Positions 35,161 through 44,119 of a stretch of 64,000 bases of DNA are shown piece by piece. Within the stretch, counting starts at the first letter, position 1, and the number at the start of each line of letters is the position of its first letter. The stretch is from the NCBI RefSeq assembly GCF_035918015.1, contig NZ_CP109132.1, positions 7,130,001-7,194,000 on the forward strand. The letters run 5' to 3'. The stretch comes from Streptomyces sp. NBC_01754. GTDB taxonomy: Bacteria; Actinomycetota; Actinomycetes; Streptomycetales; Streptomycetaceae. The notes under the pieces were generated by a model that saw only the letters and a list, made by a program, of their open reading frames with translations, searched no databases and was not told the DNA's origin. The position numbers were made by a program, and so were the translations under genes.

Positions 35161-35213
35161 CAAACGCTTGACCATGCCGATTCAGTGACCCTACTCTCAT
35201 GCTCAATCGTTTG
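35161..35213 (+). promoter_or_regulatory. Promoter with two LacI-type operators for the fructan operon
   Basis: -35 TTGACC (35168-35173) and -10 TACTCT (35192-35197) are 18 bp apart. Two LacI-type palindromes with central CG flank them: CAAACGCTTG (35161-35170, overlapping -35) and CAATCGTTTG (35204-35213, at the expected start of transcription). Their centres are 43 bp apart, about four helical turns. The LacI protein encoded at 39948 in the same operon is the obvious ligand. Confidence 0.75.
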
Positions 35214-35227
35214 ATCAGGAGGATTTT

Positions 35228-36658
35228 GTGCAAGGCTCCGTGTTTTTCAAGCCATCTGATGGCTGGGTCGGGGATGTCATCCCCTTCGAGCGGGACGGTG
35301 TGCTTCACCTCTTCTATCTGTGGGAACGGCGTGAGGTGCCCAAGCCCGGCACCCCTTGGTCCCTGGCGAGCACCCGCGACCTGCTGCACGTGGAGGAGCG
35401 GGGGATCGCGCTGCCGCACGGCTCGGCCGCAGACGCCGACTTCAACGCCTACACCGGATGCGTGGTCGTCGACGAAGCCGGTGTGCACCACCTCTTCTAC
35501 ACCGGCCAGAACCCCGCGATCCGAGGGGAGGACGGGCGGCCGCTCCAGGTCGTCATGCACGCCACCAGCACCGACGCGCTGACCTCCTGGACCAAGCACC
35601 CCGAGCACACCTTCGGTGCCCCGGAGGGCTACGAGACGGGCGACTGGCGCGACCCGTTCGTGTTCTTCGACGAGCGGCGCGGGGTGTGGCGGATGCTGAT
35701 CGCCGCCCGCCACCGCGAAGGCCCGGACCGCCGGCGCGGGGTGATCGCGCAGTGCGAGTCCAGCGACCTGCAGAGCTGGAAGCCGGTCGAGCCCTTCTGG
35801 GACCCGCGCCGCTACATCACGCACGAGTGCCCGGAGGTGTTCCGCCTCGGGGACTGGTGGTACCTGGTCTACTCGGAGTTCTCGGAGTCCTTCACCACGC
35901 GCTACCGGATGGCGAAGGGCCCGGACGGGCCGTGGCAGGTGCCGGAGCGGGACACGATCGACGGCCGGGCCTTCTACGCGGCGAAGTCGGCGGAGTTCGG
36001 CGGTCGCCGGATCTTCGCCGGATGGATCGCCGGCAAGGAGGGCGGGACCGACGAGGGGGCCTGGCAGTGGGCGGGCACGATGTCGTTCCTGGAGGCCGTC
36101 CAGAACGAGGACGGCACGCTGGCCTTCTCGGTCCCCGCCGAGATCCTCGCGGCCTTCGACGAGGAGGCCGCCACCGGCCCCGCCCCGGTCACACTCACGT
36201 CCGCAGACGGCTTCGCCTGCACGGTCGGAAACGAACCGCTGCCGGACCGGTGCTCCGTGCGTGCCGAGTTCGACATCGCACCCGGCACCACCGAGTGCGG
36301 TCTGCTGCTCCGTACCAGCGAGGACGGCGACCAGGGGTACGTCGTACGCCTGGAGCCCGGCCGCTCCCGGATGGTGCTCGACCGCTGGCCCCGCACGCGT
36401 ACCGGCGGCGAGCAGTGGCAGATCTCCGGAGACGTCCCGTACGCGATCGAGCTGGAACGTCCGGCCGATCTCCGCGGCCGGAGGCACACCCTCGACGTGG
36501 TGATCGAGCAGGATCTCGCCGTCGTCGTCCTGGACGGGCAGGTCTGCCTCAGCACCCGCCTCTACGACACCTCGCACGATCGTCTCGGCTTCTTCGTCGG
36601 TGAGGGCTCGGCCGAACTGGTCGACCTGCGGGTCCGTGTGCGTACCACCACCGAGTGA
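35228..36658 (+). CDS. GH32-family beta-fructosidase, divergent type
   Basis: 476 aa, no signal peptide, so cytoplasmic. Five-bladed propeller features of GH32: the N-terminal nucleophile position is D16 (GWVGDVIPF instead of WMNDPNG), the transition-state stabiliser is R141-D142-P143 (WRDPFVF), and the acid/base is E200 in HECPEVFRL. A C-terminal beta-sandwich follows from about residue 315. It would cleave fructosyl bonds of imported oligosaccharides; exact substrate unknown. The GTG at 35228 follows AGGAGG. It is the first gene of the fructan operon. Confidence 0.85.
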   Translation: MQGSVFFKPSDGWVGDVIPFERDGVLHLFYLWERREVPKPGTPWSLASTRDLLHVEERGIALPHGSAADADFNAYTGCVVVDEAGVHHLFYTGQNPAIRGEDGRPLQVVMHATSTDALTSWTKHPEHTFGAPEGYETGDWRDPFVFFDERRGVWRMLIAARHREGPDRRRGVIAQCESSDLQSWKPVEPFWDPRRYITHECPEVFRLGDWWYLVYSEFSESFTTRYRMAKGPDGPWQVPERDTIDGRAFYAAKSAEFGGRRIFAGWIAGKEGGTDEGAWQWAGTMSFLEAVQNEDGTLAFSVPAEILAAFDEEAATGPAPVTLTSADGFACTVGNEPLPDRCSVRAEFDIAPGTTECGLLLRTSEDGDQGYVVRLEPGRSRMVLDRWPRTRTGGEQWQISGDVPYAIELERPADLRGRRHTLDVVIEQDLAVVVLDGQVCLSTRLYDTSHDRLGFFVGEGSAELVDLRVRVRTTTE

Positions 36659-36767
36659 CGCACCGGAAGCGGAGCCCAGCCCTCGGGCCGCACCCTCGCA
36701 CCCCTCATCCGCTCTTCGCCACCGCACCCATCCGTCACCCGCACCCATCGTTCGAAGGAGTACGCCG

Positions 36768-38111
36768 GTGAAGAGATCGCTCACCCCGGCGGTCGTGGCG
36801 CTGTCCCTGTCCCTGGTCCTGTCGCTCGCCGGTTGCGCCGGCGAGGAGCGGGGCACCGGGGCCAAGGACGTCGACCCGTCCGGTGCCGTCACACCCCGTG
36901 AGATCTCCTGGCTCCTGTCCCGTCCGGCCGACGGAGCCGTCATCAGCACCATGCGTGAACTCGCCGAGGAGTACGCAGCCGCGCACCCCGGGTTCAAACT
37001 GAACTTCATCACCACCCCGGACCGTCCGTCGTACATCCAGAAGTACGAGACGCTCGCCGCCGCCCGGAAGCTGCCTGAGCTGTTCGACACGGACGCCACC
37101 CCGTTCGCGCGTAAACTCGCGCGCCACGGCCGGATGATGGACGCCGGCGAACTGCTGCGCAGCCTCGGCCTCTACGACCGCTACCGTCCGGCCGCGCTGG
37201 ACTACCAGCGCTTCGACGACGGCTCGCTCCACATGATCCCGTTCGAGTACGGCGCGGAGTACTTCTGGTACAACAAGGCGCTCCTCAAGAAGGCGGGAGT
37301 GAACCCGCCGAAGTCCCTGGACGACTTCCCGGCGATGTGCCGCGCTCTGCGCAAGACGGGCGTCACACCGATCGCGCTCGACGGCCAGGACCAGTGGCCG
37401 CTCGAGCGGTACGCCGCCTACCAGCCGTTCCGCATCGCGGGGCCCTCCTACATCGCCGAACTAGCGAAGGGCAAGGCGAAGTTCAGCGATCCGGCAGGAC
37501 GCCGGACGGTCAACTGGCTCAGTGACCTGGGCAAGGCGGGCTGCTTCCAGAAGGGCTTCTCCTCCGTCGGATACAGCGACGCGCAGAACCTCTTCACCTC
37601 CGGGAAGGCGGCGGTCTACAACACCGGTACCTGGGATCTGGGCACGCTCGCGACGACCGGCCTCAACCCGGCCGTCCGCGACGACGTCGACTTCTTCAGG
37701 CTCCCGGTCACCGAGAACTCCGTCACCGGCGCCGACGAGTTCGTGGCGCCGTCCGGCATCGGCATGGCGGTCAACTCCCGTACCTACGACCCGCTCGTAC
37801 GGGACTTCCTGGAATTCGCCCTCACCAGATATCCGGAGCGGTACGCCGCGGCCGGGGAACTCGCCCCGACCTCCGACGTGAAGACGGCGATCCCGAAGAA
37901 CGCCACCCCCCTGTACAGCCGCGCGGTCGACGCGGCCGGCAACGTGGGCAAGGAGGTCGCGGTGCCCTGGGACACCCAGCTCGACCCCACGTCCAACAAC
38001 AAGTTCCAGCAGGAACTCGTCCTCCTCGTCCAGGGCGACACCTCGCCCTCCGCCTTCATCGCGAAGATGGACGCGGTCATCGGCCGGAACGCGCCGAGGT
38101 ACTCCGAGTGA
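36768..38111 (+). CDS. ABC transporter oligosaccharide-binding lipoprotein
   Basis: 447 aa. Signal peptide with lipobox LAGC (mature protein starts at the lipid-modified Cys). Typical binding-protein segments: ISWLLSRPADGAVISTMREL, LPELFDTDATPFARKLARHG, IPFEYGAEYFWYNKALLKKA, and GKAAVYNTGTWDLGTLATTG. The GTG after GAAGGAG fixes the start. Its stop overlaps the first permease start. Given the GH32 genes in the operon it probably binds fructo-oligosaccharides, levan fragments or sucrose. Confidence 0.93.
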   Translation: MKRSLTPAVVALSLSLVLSLAGCAGEERGTGAKDVDPSGAVTPREISWLLSRPADGAVISTMRELAEEYAAAHPGFKLNFITTPDRPSYIQKYETLAAARKLPELFDTDATPFARKLARHGRMMDAGELLRSLGLYDRYRPAALDYQRFDDGSLHMIPFEYGAEYFWYNKALLKKAGVNPPKSLDDFPAMCRALRKTGVTPIALDGQDQWPLERYAAYQPFRIAGPSYIAELAKGKAKFSDPAGRRTVNWLSDLGKAGCFQKGFSSVGYSDAQNLFTSGKAAVYNTGTWDLGTLATTGLNPAVRDDVDFFRLPVTENSVTGADEFVAPSGIGMAVNSRTYDPLVRDFLEFALTRYPERYAAAGELAPTSDVKTAIPKNATPLYSRAVDAAGNVGKEVAVPWDTQLDPTSNNKFQQELVLLVQGDTSPSAFIAKMDAVIGRNAPRYSE

Positions 38112-39040
38112 CCACCTCCCACGCCCCGAACGGGCGACTTCGCCGGTCCTCCGCAAGGACAACGATGCTCCCCTCCCGCTCCAGACTCTCGGTCGCGGTG
38201 TTCCTGATCCCCCCGCTGCTGCTGTACGGCGCCGCCGTTCTGTTGCCGATCGTGCAGTCGCTGGCGCTCAGCTTCTTCACCTGGGACGGCATCAGCGACA
38301 TGCGGTTCGCCGGGTTCTCGAACTACACGTTCATGTTCACCGACGGCGACTTCTGGACGGCCGTCACCAACCAGCTCGGCTACCTGGTCGTCTGCCTGGT
38401 CCTCCAGCTCGGTGGGGGTCTCCTCGTCGCGAGCCTGCTCATGTCCCTCACCAAGGGCCGTGAGCTGGTCAAGGTGCTGTACCTGCTGCCCGCGGTGATC
38501 TCGACGGTGGCGATCGCCCTGCTCTTCCAGCGCATCTACTCGCTGGACCCGGCCGGGCCGCTGAACCGGTTCCTCGGGCTGGTCGGCCTGGAGAGCCTGG
38601 AGCGGCCCTGGCTGTCCGACGTCCACACCGTCCTCGCCGCCGTCTCCGCGCCGGAGGGCTGGCGCTTCGTCGGCCTGTACACGGTGATCATCTACGCCGC
38701 GCTGCTCACGGTTCCCAGGGAGCTGGAGGAGGCCGCCCGCCTCGACGGCGCGAACCAGTGGCAGGTGTTCACCCGCATCCGGTTCCCCTACATCGGGCCG
38801 GTGTGGCTGACGACCTCCGTGATGGCGTTCACCTACGCGATGCGCGGCTTCGACATCCCCTATCTGCTCACCAACGGCGGTCCCGGCCAGTCCTCCGAAC
38901 TGGTCACCACCTACATGTACAAGACCGCGTTCCTCAGCACGGACTACGGTTACGCGAGCGCGATGTCGGTGTTCATCGTGGTGGAAAGCCTCGTCGCCGT
39001 CGGCCTGATCCTGTTCGTCCTCCGGCGGAAGGCCGTCTGA
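38108..39040 (+). CDS. ABC sugar transporter permease (MalF-like)
   Basis: 310 aa with six predicted membrane helices. The EAA loop that docks with the ATPase is EEAARLDGANQWQVFTRIRF. The GTG overlaps the binding-protein stop (GTGA), and its stop overlaps the second permease start. No ATPase gene is in the operon, so a shared ATPase such as MsiK, which serves several Streptomyces sugar importers, must energise it. Confidence 0.93.
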   Translation: MTTSHAPNGRLRRSSARTTMLPSRSRLSVAVFLIPPLLLYGAAVLLPIVQSLALSFFTWDGISDMRFAGFSNYTFMFTDGDFWTAVTNQLGYLVVCLVLQLGGGLLVASLLMSLTKGRELVKVLYLLPAVISTVAIALLFQRIYSLDPAGPLNRFLGLVGLESLERPWLSDVHTVLAAVSAPEGWRFVGLYTVIIYAALLTVPRELEEAARLDGANQWQVFTRIRFPYIGPVWLTTSVMAFTYAMRGFDIPYLLTNGGPGQSSELVTTYMYKTAFLSTDYGYASAMSVFIVVESLVAVGLILFVLRRKAV

Positions 39041-39951
39041 TGTCCCTCCTCACCTCAGCCCGCCCCGCCGCCGGTCCCACCCGTGACGGGAGAGGCCCGG
39101 CACCCTCCCGGCCCGCGCCACGCCGGCCCGATGTGTACCGGGTCCTGTCCCGGGTGCTGATCGCGGTACTGGTCGTGGTCCAGGTCTACCCCTTGCTGTG
39201 GCTGTTCCTGAGCAGCGTCCGCACCGAGCAGGACTTCGCCTCGGCGAGTCCGTTCTCCCTGCCCAACTCCTTCACCCTGGACAACTTCGCGCGGGCCTTC
39301 GATCACGCCGACCTCGGGCGGTACATCCTCAACAGCCTGATCGTGACGCTCGGCGCCGACGCGCTGATCGTGGTGTGCGGGTTGATGGGCGCCTACGCCC
39401 TCCAGGTGCTCGGGTTCCGCTTCAGCAACGTGGTGCGCGGGCTGTTCCTCCTCGGCATCGTCGTACCGGTCCAGATCGCGCTCGTACCGCTGTTCATCGA
39501 CTACGCGAAGGTCGGACTGCTCGACACGTACCCGTCGATGATGATCCCGCTCGCCGGTTTCGGCCTGCCGATGTCCCTCTACCTGTTCTCCTCGTTCTTC
39601 GGGTACATCCCACGCGAGACCTACGAGGCGGCCTCCCTCGACGGCGCGGGGCCCTACCGCATCTTCGCCCGCATCACGCTGCCGCTTTCGGTCAACACGA
39701 TCGTGACGGTGGTGATGGTCAACAGCATCTTCATCTGGAACGACTTCGTCTTCGCCAACACCTTCGTACTCTCGGAGGGGCTCAAGACGATCCCCGTCGG
39801 CCTGCAGAATTACATCGGAGCGATGGGTAAGACCGACTGGACCGCGACCTTCGCCGGTGTGTGCGTGACCGTGACGCCGCTCCTGCTGGTCTTCCTCGTG
39901 CTCAACAAGGCGATGATCTACGGACTTGAGAGCGGAGCGACCAAGGGATGA
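39040..39951 (+). CDS. ABC sugar transporter permease (MalG-like)
   Basis: 303 aa, six membrane helices. EAA loop YEAASLDGAGPYRIFARITL. The ATG shares one base with the preceding stop (TGATG), and its own stop overlaps the LacI start (ATGA). It forms the heterodimeric pore with the preceding permease. Confidence 0.93.
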   Translation: MSLLTSARPAAGPTRDGRGPAPSRPAPRRPDVYRVLSRVLIAVLVVVQVYPLLWLFLSSVRTEQDFASASPFSLPNSFTLDNFARAFDHADLGRYILNSLIVTLGADALIVVCGLMGAYALQVLGFRFSNVVRGLFLLGIVVPVQIALVPLFIDYAKVGLLDTYPSMMIPLAGFGLPMSLYLFSSFFGYIPRETYEAASLDGAGPYRIFARITLPLSVNTIVTVVMVNSIFIWNDFVFANTFVLSEGLKTIPVGLQNYIGAMGKTDWTATFAGVCVTVTPLLLVFLVLNKAMIYGLESGATKG

Positions 39952-40976
39952 AGAAGGAAGACGACGGCCACCGGCCCGTCACCATGCGGAACGTGGCCAA
40001 GGCCGCCGGTGTGTCGGTGTCGACCGTGTCGCACGTCGTCAACAACACCGGCGCCCGCATCGGCCAGGACGCCAGGGAACGGGTGCGCCAGGCCATCGAC
40101 GCGCTCGGATACCGGCCGAACGCCATGGCGAAGAACCTGGTCAAAGGCGGCTCCCGCTTCCTCGGTCTGGTCGCGGACGCCATCGCCACGACACCGTTCG
40201 CCGGACAGATCATCCACGGCGCCCAGGACGAGGCTTGGCAGCACGGCTACGTGCTCCTCGTGGCCAACACCGAGGGCAACGCGGCGGCCGAGGCGAGTGC
40301 GATCTCGATGATGCTGGAGCACAAGGTGCGCGGCATCCTCTATTCCACGTGGTACCACCGGGAGGTCGGCCTTCCCGCCGGGCTCGCGGAGGCGGACACG
40401 GTGCTCGTCAACTGCTACACGCCGGGCCACACGGTACCGGCCGTGGTGCCCGACGAGAGGGCCGGCGGTCACGACGCCACCGGGATGCTGCTCGCCCAGG
40501 GCCACCGGCGGATCGCCTTTCTCAACACGCACACCCCCTCGCCCGCGCGTGAAGGACGGCTGCGCGGATACCGCGAGGCTCTGAACGCCGCCGGACTGCC
40601 CTTCGACCCCGGGCTCGTCATCGAGGTCAGGCCCGACCAGGAAGGCGGACACGGCGCCGTGGGCGAGGTTCTCGCCCAGCGGGCCACCGGCGTCTTCTGC
40701 CACAACGACCGTGTCGCCATGGGCCTGTACGACGGACTGCGCGAACGGGGACTGCGCGTGCCCGAGGACCTGTCCGTCGTCGGCTTCGACAACCAGGAGG
40801 TCATCGCGGCGCACCTGCGCCCCGCCCTCTCCACGGTCGCCCTTCCCCACTACGAACTCGGCCGGCGCGGCGTCCGCGTCCTGCTGGGACTCGACCAGTC
40901 CCCGGGGGAGCGACCGGCGGCCGTCAACTGCCCTCCCGTGGAACGCTGTTCCATCTCCGCCGTGGCCGACGCCTGA
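39948..40976 (+). CDS. LacI-family repressor of the fructan operon
   Basis: 342 aa. Helix-turn-helix TMRNVAKAAGVSVSTVSHVV (residues 12-31), hinge helix RQAIDALGYRPNAMAKNLVK, then the full sugar-binding domain (FLGLVADAIATTPFAGQIIH, VPDERAGGHDATGMLLAQGH, VVGFDNQEVIAAHLRPALST). It is embedded in the operon between the permease and the second GH32. It probably binds the CAAnCGnTTG sites upstream of the operon and releases them on binding a fructosyl sugar. Confidence 0.93.
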   Translation: MKKEDDGHRPVTMRNVAKAAGVSVSTVSHVVNNTGARIGQDARERVRQAIDALGYRPNAMAKNLVKGGSRFLGLVADAIATTPFAGQIIHGAQDEAWQHGYVLLVANTEGNAAAEASAISMMLEHKVRGILYSTWYHREVGLPAGLAEADTVLVNCYTPGHTVPAVVPDERAGGHDATGMLLAQGHRRIAFLNTHTPSPAREGRLRGYREALNAAGLPFDPGLVIEVRPDQEGGHGAVGEVLAQRATGVFCHNDRVAMGLYDGLRERGLRVPEDLSVVGFDNQEVIAAHLRPALSTVALPHYELGRRGVRVLLGLDQSPGERPAAVNCPPVERCSISAVADA

Positions 40977-41034
40977 GCGCCCCGCAGCCCAGGCGAAGAC
41001 CCGAACTTCCCACTCCACCAGAAGGAACCGCATC

Positions 41035-41193
41035 ATGCCCCGCCTCTCCCGACGCGTCGTGCTCCGCTCCGCGGGCGTGGTCGCCCCCGCGGCGGCCGCG
41101 ACCCGCATGCCGTTCGGCACCACCGCCTTGACCAGATCCCCGTGCGTCGTCCACCGGTTGACGACTTCGTCCACCGCGCGCGAGATCGGCTGA
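41035..41193 (+). pseudogene. Relic of a Tat-type signal peptide gene (52 aa)
   Basis: An ATG with an excellent AGAAGGAA site opens MPRLSRRVVLRSAGVVAPAA, which has the twin-arginine pattern SRRxVL and a hydrophobic Ala/Val stretch of a Tat signal. After about 25 codons it turns into unrelated sequence (FGTTALTRSPCVVHR) and stops 4 nt before the GH32 start. It looks like the beginning of a secreted enzyme whose body was deleted. Translation of it may help initiate the next gene, which has no good ribosome site. Confidence 0.5.
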
Positions 41194-41197
41194 CGAC

Positions 41198-42727
41198 GTG
41201 ACGCACGAAAATCACGGCGACGCCCCCGCACCGGACGCCCACTTCCCGGTGGCGCACCTCAGGCCGCGGCGCAACTGGGTCAACGACCCCAACGGCCTCG
41301 TCTTCCACGACGGGCACTACCACGTCTTCTTCCAGTACAACCCGTACGGAACCGAGCACGCCCACATGCACTGGGGCCACTACCGCAGCCTCGACCTGCT
41401 GCACTGGGAACTGCTTCCCCTCGCGCTCACCCCGTCCCCCGACGGCGACGACGCCGACGGGGTCTGGTCCGGCAACGCCGTGAGCACCGGCACCGAACTC
41501 CTCGCGTTCTACTCGGCGAAACGCGAGGACCGCTGGTGGCAGCCCGTCACCGGCGCCGTCTCGCGGGACGCCGGTCTCACCTTCCTCAAGCGGTCCCGGC
41601 CGCTGCTCGAAAAGGCACCCGCCGGTACCTCCATGTTCCGCGACCCGTACGTGTGGCAGGACGGGGACCACTGGCGGATGCTCGTCGGTTCGGCCCTCGA
41701 CGACGGCCGCGGCGCCGCGCAGCACTACGTCTCCGACGACCTGGAGCACTGGAAGCACACCGGCCACTTCCTCGCCCGCACGCCCGAACCGCTGCCCGGC
41801 GGCGGCGACACCGAGGAGGGATGGGAGTGCGTCCAGTACGCCGCTCTGGACGGTCCTCGCGGAGCGCTGCTGGTCAGCGCCTGGGACCCGGACGGTGGTG
41901 CGGCGCGCGCCGTGGTGTACACAGGTCGCGACGAGGGCACGCGATTCCGTGCCGGGCCACCTCAACTACTCGATCATGGGCCTGACTTCTACGCTCCGGC
42001 GGTGATGGCCGTACCGAGCGGGCCCGACCGGAGCGCACGGTGGCTCATGTGGGCCTGGTCCTGGGAGGCACGCGACGCGAGGCGGGTGGGGGAGTACAGC
42101 GCGTGGACGGAGGAAGCGGGCTGGGCCGGCCTGCTCACTCTTCCCCGCGAACTCGGCCTGGACGCGTCCGGACGGCTGACCCAGCGGCCCGCGCGGGAGA
42201 CGGACGCCCTGCGCGAGGAGCAGGTACTCGACACACAGGTCACCGTGGCGGCCGGCGAAGCGCACGATCTGACGCAGATCGGCGCCGCCTTCGACCTGGA
42301 GGCACGGCTGCACCGTTCCCCCGGCGGGACGGCGGCGACCGGAATCCGGCTGCTCACCACGACGGACGGTACCGAGTACCTGGACATCGCTCTCGATCCG
42401 GCCACGGGCGACCTGGTGGCCGACCGCGCACACGCGTCGCTCGACAGCAGGGCGCGGGGCGGCTCCTGGCGCCTCCCCGAGGCGGCACGGCCGGGGGAGG
42501 GAGTGGGACTGCGGCTCGTCGTCGACCACTCCGTCGCCGAGATCTTCCTCGACGACGGCCGCACCCTGACCCTGCGCTTCTATCCGACGGGTACGGCCCC
42601 CTGGCGGCTCCGGGCCACGGCGGCAGGCACGGGCAGCACCACGGCCAGGCTGCGCGCCTGGCGGCTCGGCGCCCTGCGAGGCGGCCCGGCGGGAGATCTC
42701 CTCAGCACCGGAAGGACCAGCACATGA
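41198..42727 (+). CDS. GH32 beta-fructosidase (levanase/sucrose hydrolase type)
   Basis: 509 aa, no signal peptide. The three GH32 catalytic motifs are canonical: WVNDPNG at residues 27-33 (nucleophile Asp30), FRDP at 147-150, and WEC at 209-211 (acid/base Glu210). The C-terminal beta-sandwich is present, including VDHSVAEIFLDDGRTLTLRF. It hydrolyses terminal fructosyl units from sucrose or fructans inside the cell. The GTG at 41198 has no clear ribosome site and may rely on coupling to the short ORF just upstream. Its stop overlaps the kinase ATG. Confidence 0.93.
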   Translation: MTHENHGDAPAPDAHFPVAHLRPRRNWVNDPNGLVFHDGHYHVFFQYNPYGTEHAHMHWGHYRSLDLLHWELLPLALTPSPDGDDADGVWSGNAVSTGTELLAFYSAKREDRWWQPVTGAVSRDAGLTFLKRSRPLLEKAPAGTSMFRDPYVWQDGDHWRMLVGSALDDGRGAAQHYVSDDLEHWKHTGHFLARTPEPLPGGGDTEEGWECVQYAALDGPRGALLVSAWDPDGGAARAVVYTGRDEGTRFRAGPPQLLDHGPDFYAPAVMAVPSGPDRSARWLMWAWSWEARDARRVGEYSAWTEEAGWAGLLTLPRELGLDASGRLTQRPARETDALREEQVLDTQVTVAAGEAHDLTQIGAAFDLEARLHRSPGGTAATGIRLLTTTDGTEYLDIALDPATGDLVADRAHASLDSRARGGSWRLPEAARPGEGVGLRLVVDHSVAEIFLDDGRTLTLRFYPTGTAPWRLRATAAGTGSTTARLRAWRLGALRGGPAGDLLSTGRTST

Positions 42728-43707
42728 ACGCCGGTACGCGGATCGCCGTGGTCGGCGAGAGCCTCGTCGACCTGGTGTGGCGCCCGGGCGCGGACCAGAT
42801 CCGCCCCGTCCCGGGCGGCAGCCCGGCCAACGTCGCCACCGGCCTGCGCCGCCTCGGGCGGCCCGTCACGCTCGTCACCTCCTGGGGCGAGGACCCGCCC
42901 GGCGAACTGGTCGCGCGTTACCTGGCCGGCACCGGCCTGGACGTCGTCCGAGCCGCCACCGCGTCCCGGCGTACCACGGTGGCCCTCGCGTACGTCGACA
43001 AGGAGAGCGGTTCGGCCACCTACGAGTTCGTGCCGTTCTGGGACCCGGTGGACCTCCCCCTGGGAGACGACGTCAGGCTGCTCCACACAGGTTCACTCGC
43101 GGCCGTCGTCGCACCAGGTGCCGGCAAGGTGCTCGACGCGTGTGAGCGTCTCCACGGGCGGCCGGGGCGCGCCGTCTCCGTGGACCTCAACGTGCGGCCC
43201 GCCGCGCAGCCCGACCGGGCCGCCTACCGTGCGGCCGTCGGACGGCTCTGCGCGGTCACCGACGTCGTCAAGGCGAGCGACGAGGACCTGCGCTGGCTCT
43301 GGCCGGACCGTGATCCCGCCGACTCGGCACGCGAACTGCTCGCGTTCGGACCCCGCCTCGTCGTCCTCACCCGGGGCGCTGAGGGCGCCATGGCGTGCAC
43401 CCCCGACTGCGAGGCGTCCGTGACGGCCCCCGAAGTACCGGTGGTCGACACCATCGGAGCCGGCGACGCCTTCCAGTCGGCGCTGCTGGACTCCCTCCTC
43501 ACCGAGGGGCGCGACGGAGAACCGGCCGTCCGGGTGCCGGACACGCCGGAGGAACTGCGTGTGCTTCTCGAACGGCCGGTGGTCGCCGGTGCACTGGCCA
43601 CGACCCGTTCCGGCGCACAGCCCCCGGACGGCGACGAGTTGCGAGCCGCTCTGGAGAAGCGGGGGGCTCGCGCTCGGGGGAGGGACGGCGACACCGGCGG
43701 GGCCTGA
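42724..43707 (+). CDS. PfkB-family carbohydrate kinase (fructokinase)
   Basis: 327 aa. Ribokinase-fold signatures: VVGESLVDLVW near the N-terminus, PGGSPANVATGLRRLGRPV, and the C-terminal DTIGAGDAFQSALLDSL with the catalytic Asp. It phosphorylates the fructose released by the GH32 enzymes, probably to fructose-6-phosphate. The ATG overlaps the GH32 stop. It is the last gene of the fructan operon. Confidence 0.92.
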   Translation: MNAGTRIAVVGESLVDLVWRPGADQIRPVPGGSPANVATGLRRLGRPVTLVTSWGEDPPGELVARYLAGTGLDVVRAATASRRTTVALAYVDKESGSATYEFVPFWDPVDLPLGDDVRLLHTGSLAAVVAPGAGKVLDACERLHGRPGRAVSVDLNVRPAAQPDRAAYRAAVGRLCAVTDVVKASDEDLRWLWPDRDPADSARELLAFGPRLVVLTRGAEGAMACTPDCEASVTAPEVPVVDTIGAGDAFQSALLDSLLTEGRDGEPAVRVPDTPEELRVLLERPVVAGALATTRSGAQPPDGDELRAALEKRGARARGRDGDTGGA

Positions 43708-43735
43708 GCCGCTCGAAGGGGCCGGGGGCCACCGG

Positions 43736-43921
43736 TCATGCGTCCGGGTGTGCCTGAGTGCGGAGCGACCAGACATCGCCCGTGCAGCCGGAGGGCAGGG
43801 GCGGGAAGCGGTGCCCCTTCACGTCCGTGCTCCAGTGGTGCCCGGCCCCGCAGTCACACTCGTAGATACCGCTGTCCGGCACGATCTCGCCGGGACGCCA
43901 AGACGTCTTCCTCGTGCTCAT
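43736..43921 (-). CDS. Small Cys/His-containing protein
   Basis: 61 aa: STRKTSWRPGEIVPDSGIYE then CDCGAGHHWSTDVKGHRFPP. The spacing of two Cys, two His and a later Cys (SGC) suggests a small zinc-binding fold. The ATG follows GGGAG at close spacing. Short proteins of this type, with GxIVPxSGIYxC, are widespread in actinomycetes and some other bacteria; the function is unknown. Confidence 0.75.
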   Translation of the reverse strand: MSTRKTSWRPGEIVPDSGIYECDCGAGHHWSTDVKGHRFPPLPSGCTGDVWSLRTQAHPDA

Positions 43922-44119
43922 GCTCCCTGTCTACGACCATTCCGGGGCGTCCGCGACCGGGACCGTGCCGGCGGAGGCCGCTGTGCGCGGGGCCGGCGGT
44001 TCGGCGGATGGCGCGGTGGAGGCCGGTCTTCACGACGAGTCCGGTGACGGCAGGGCCGCGCAGCGCCTGCATGGCGGGCAGGGGCACGTCACGCCGCCCT
44101 GCCGCTCCCACCTGCTCGC

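Noticed and set aside
33971..37099. A 1042-codon minus-strand frame across the crcB and GH32 genes
   Set aside because: Biased composition and it lies opposite several genes with clear motifs; treated as a shadow.
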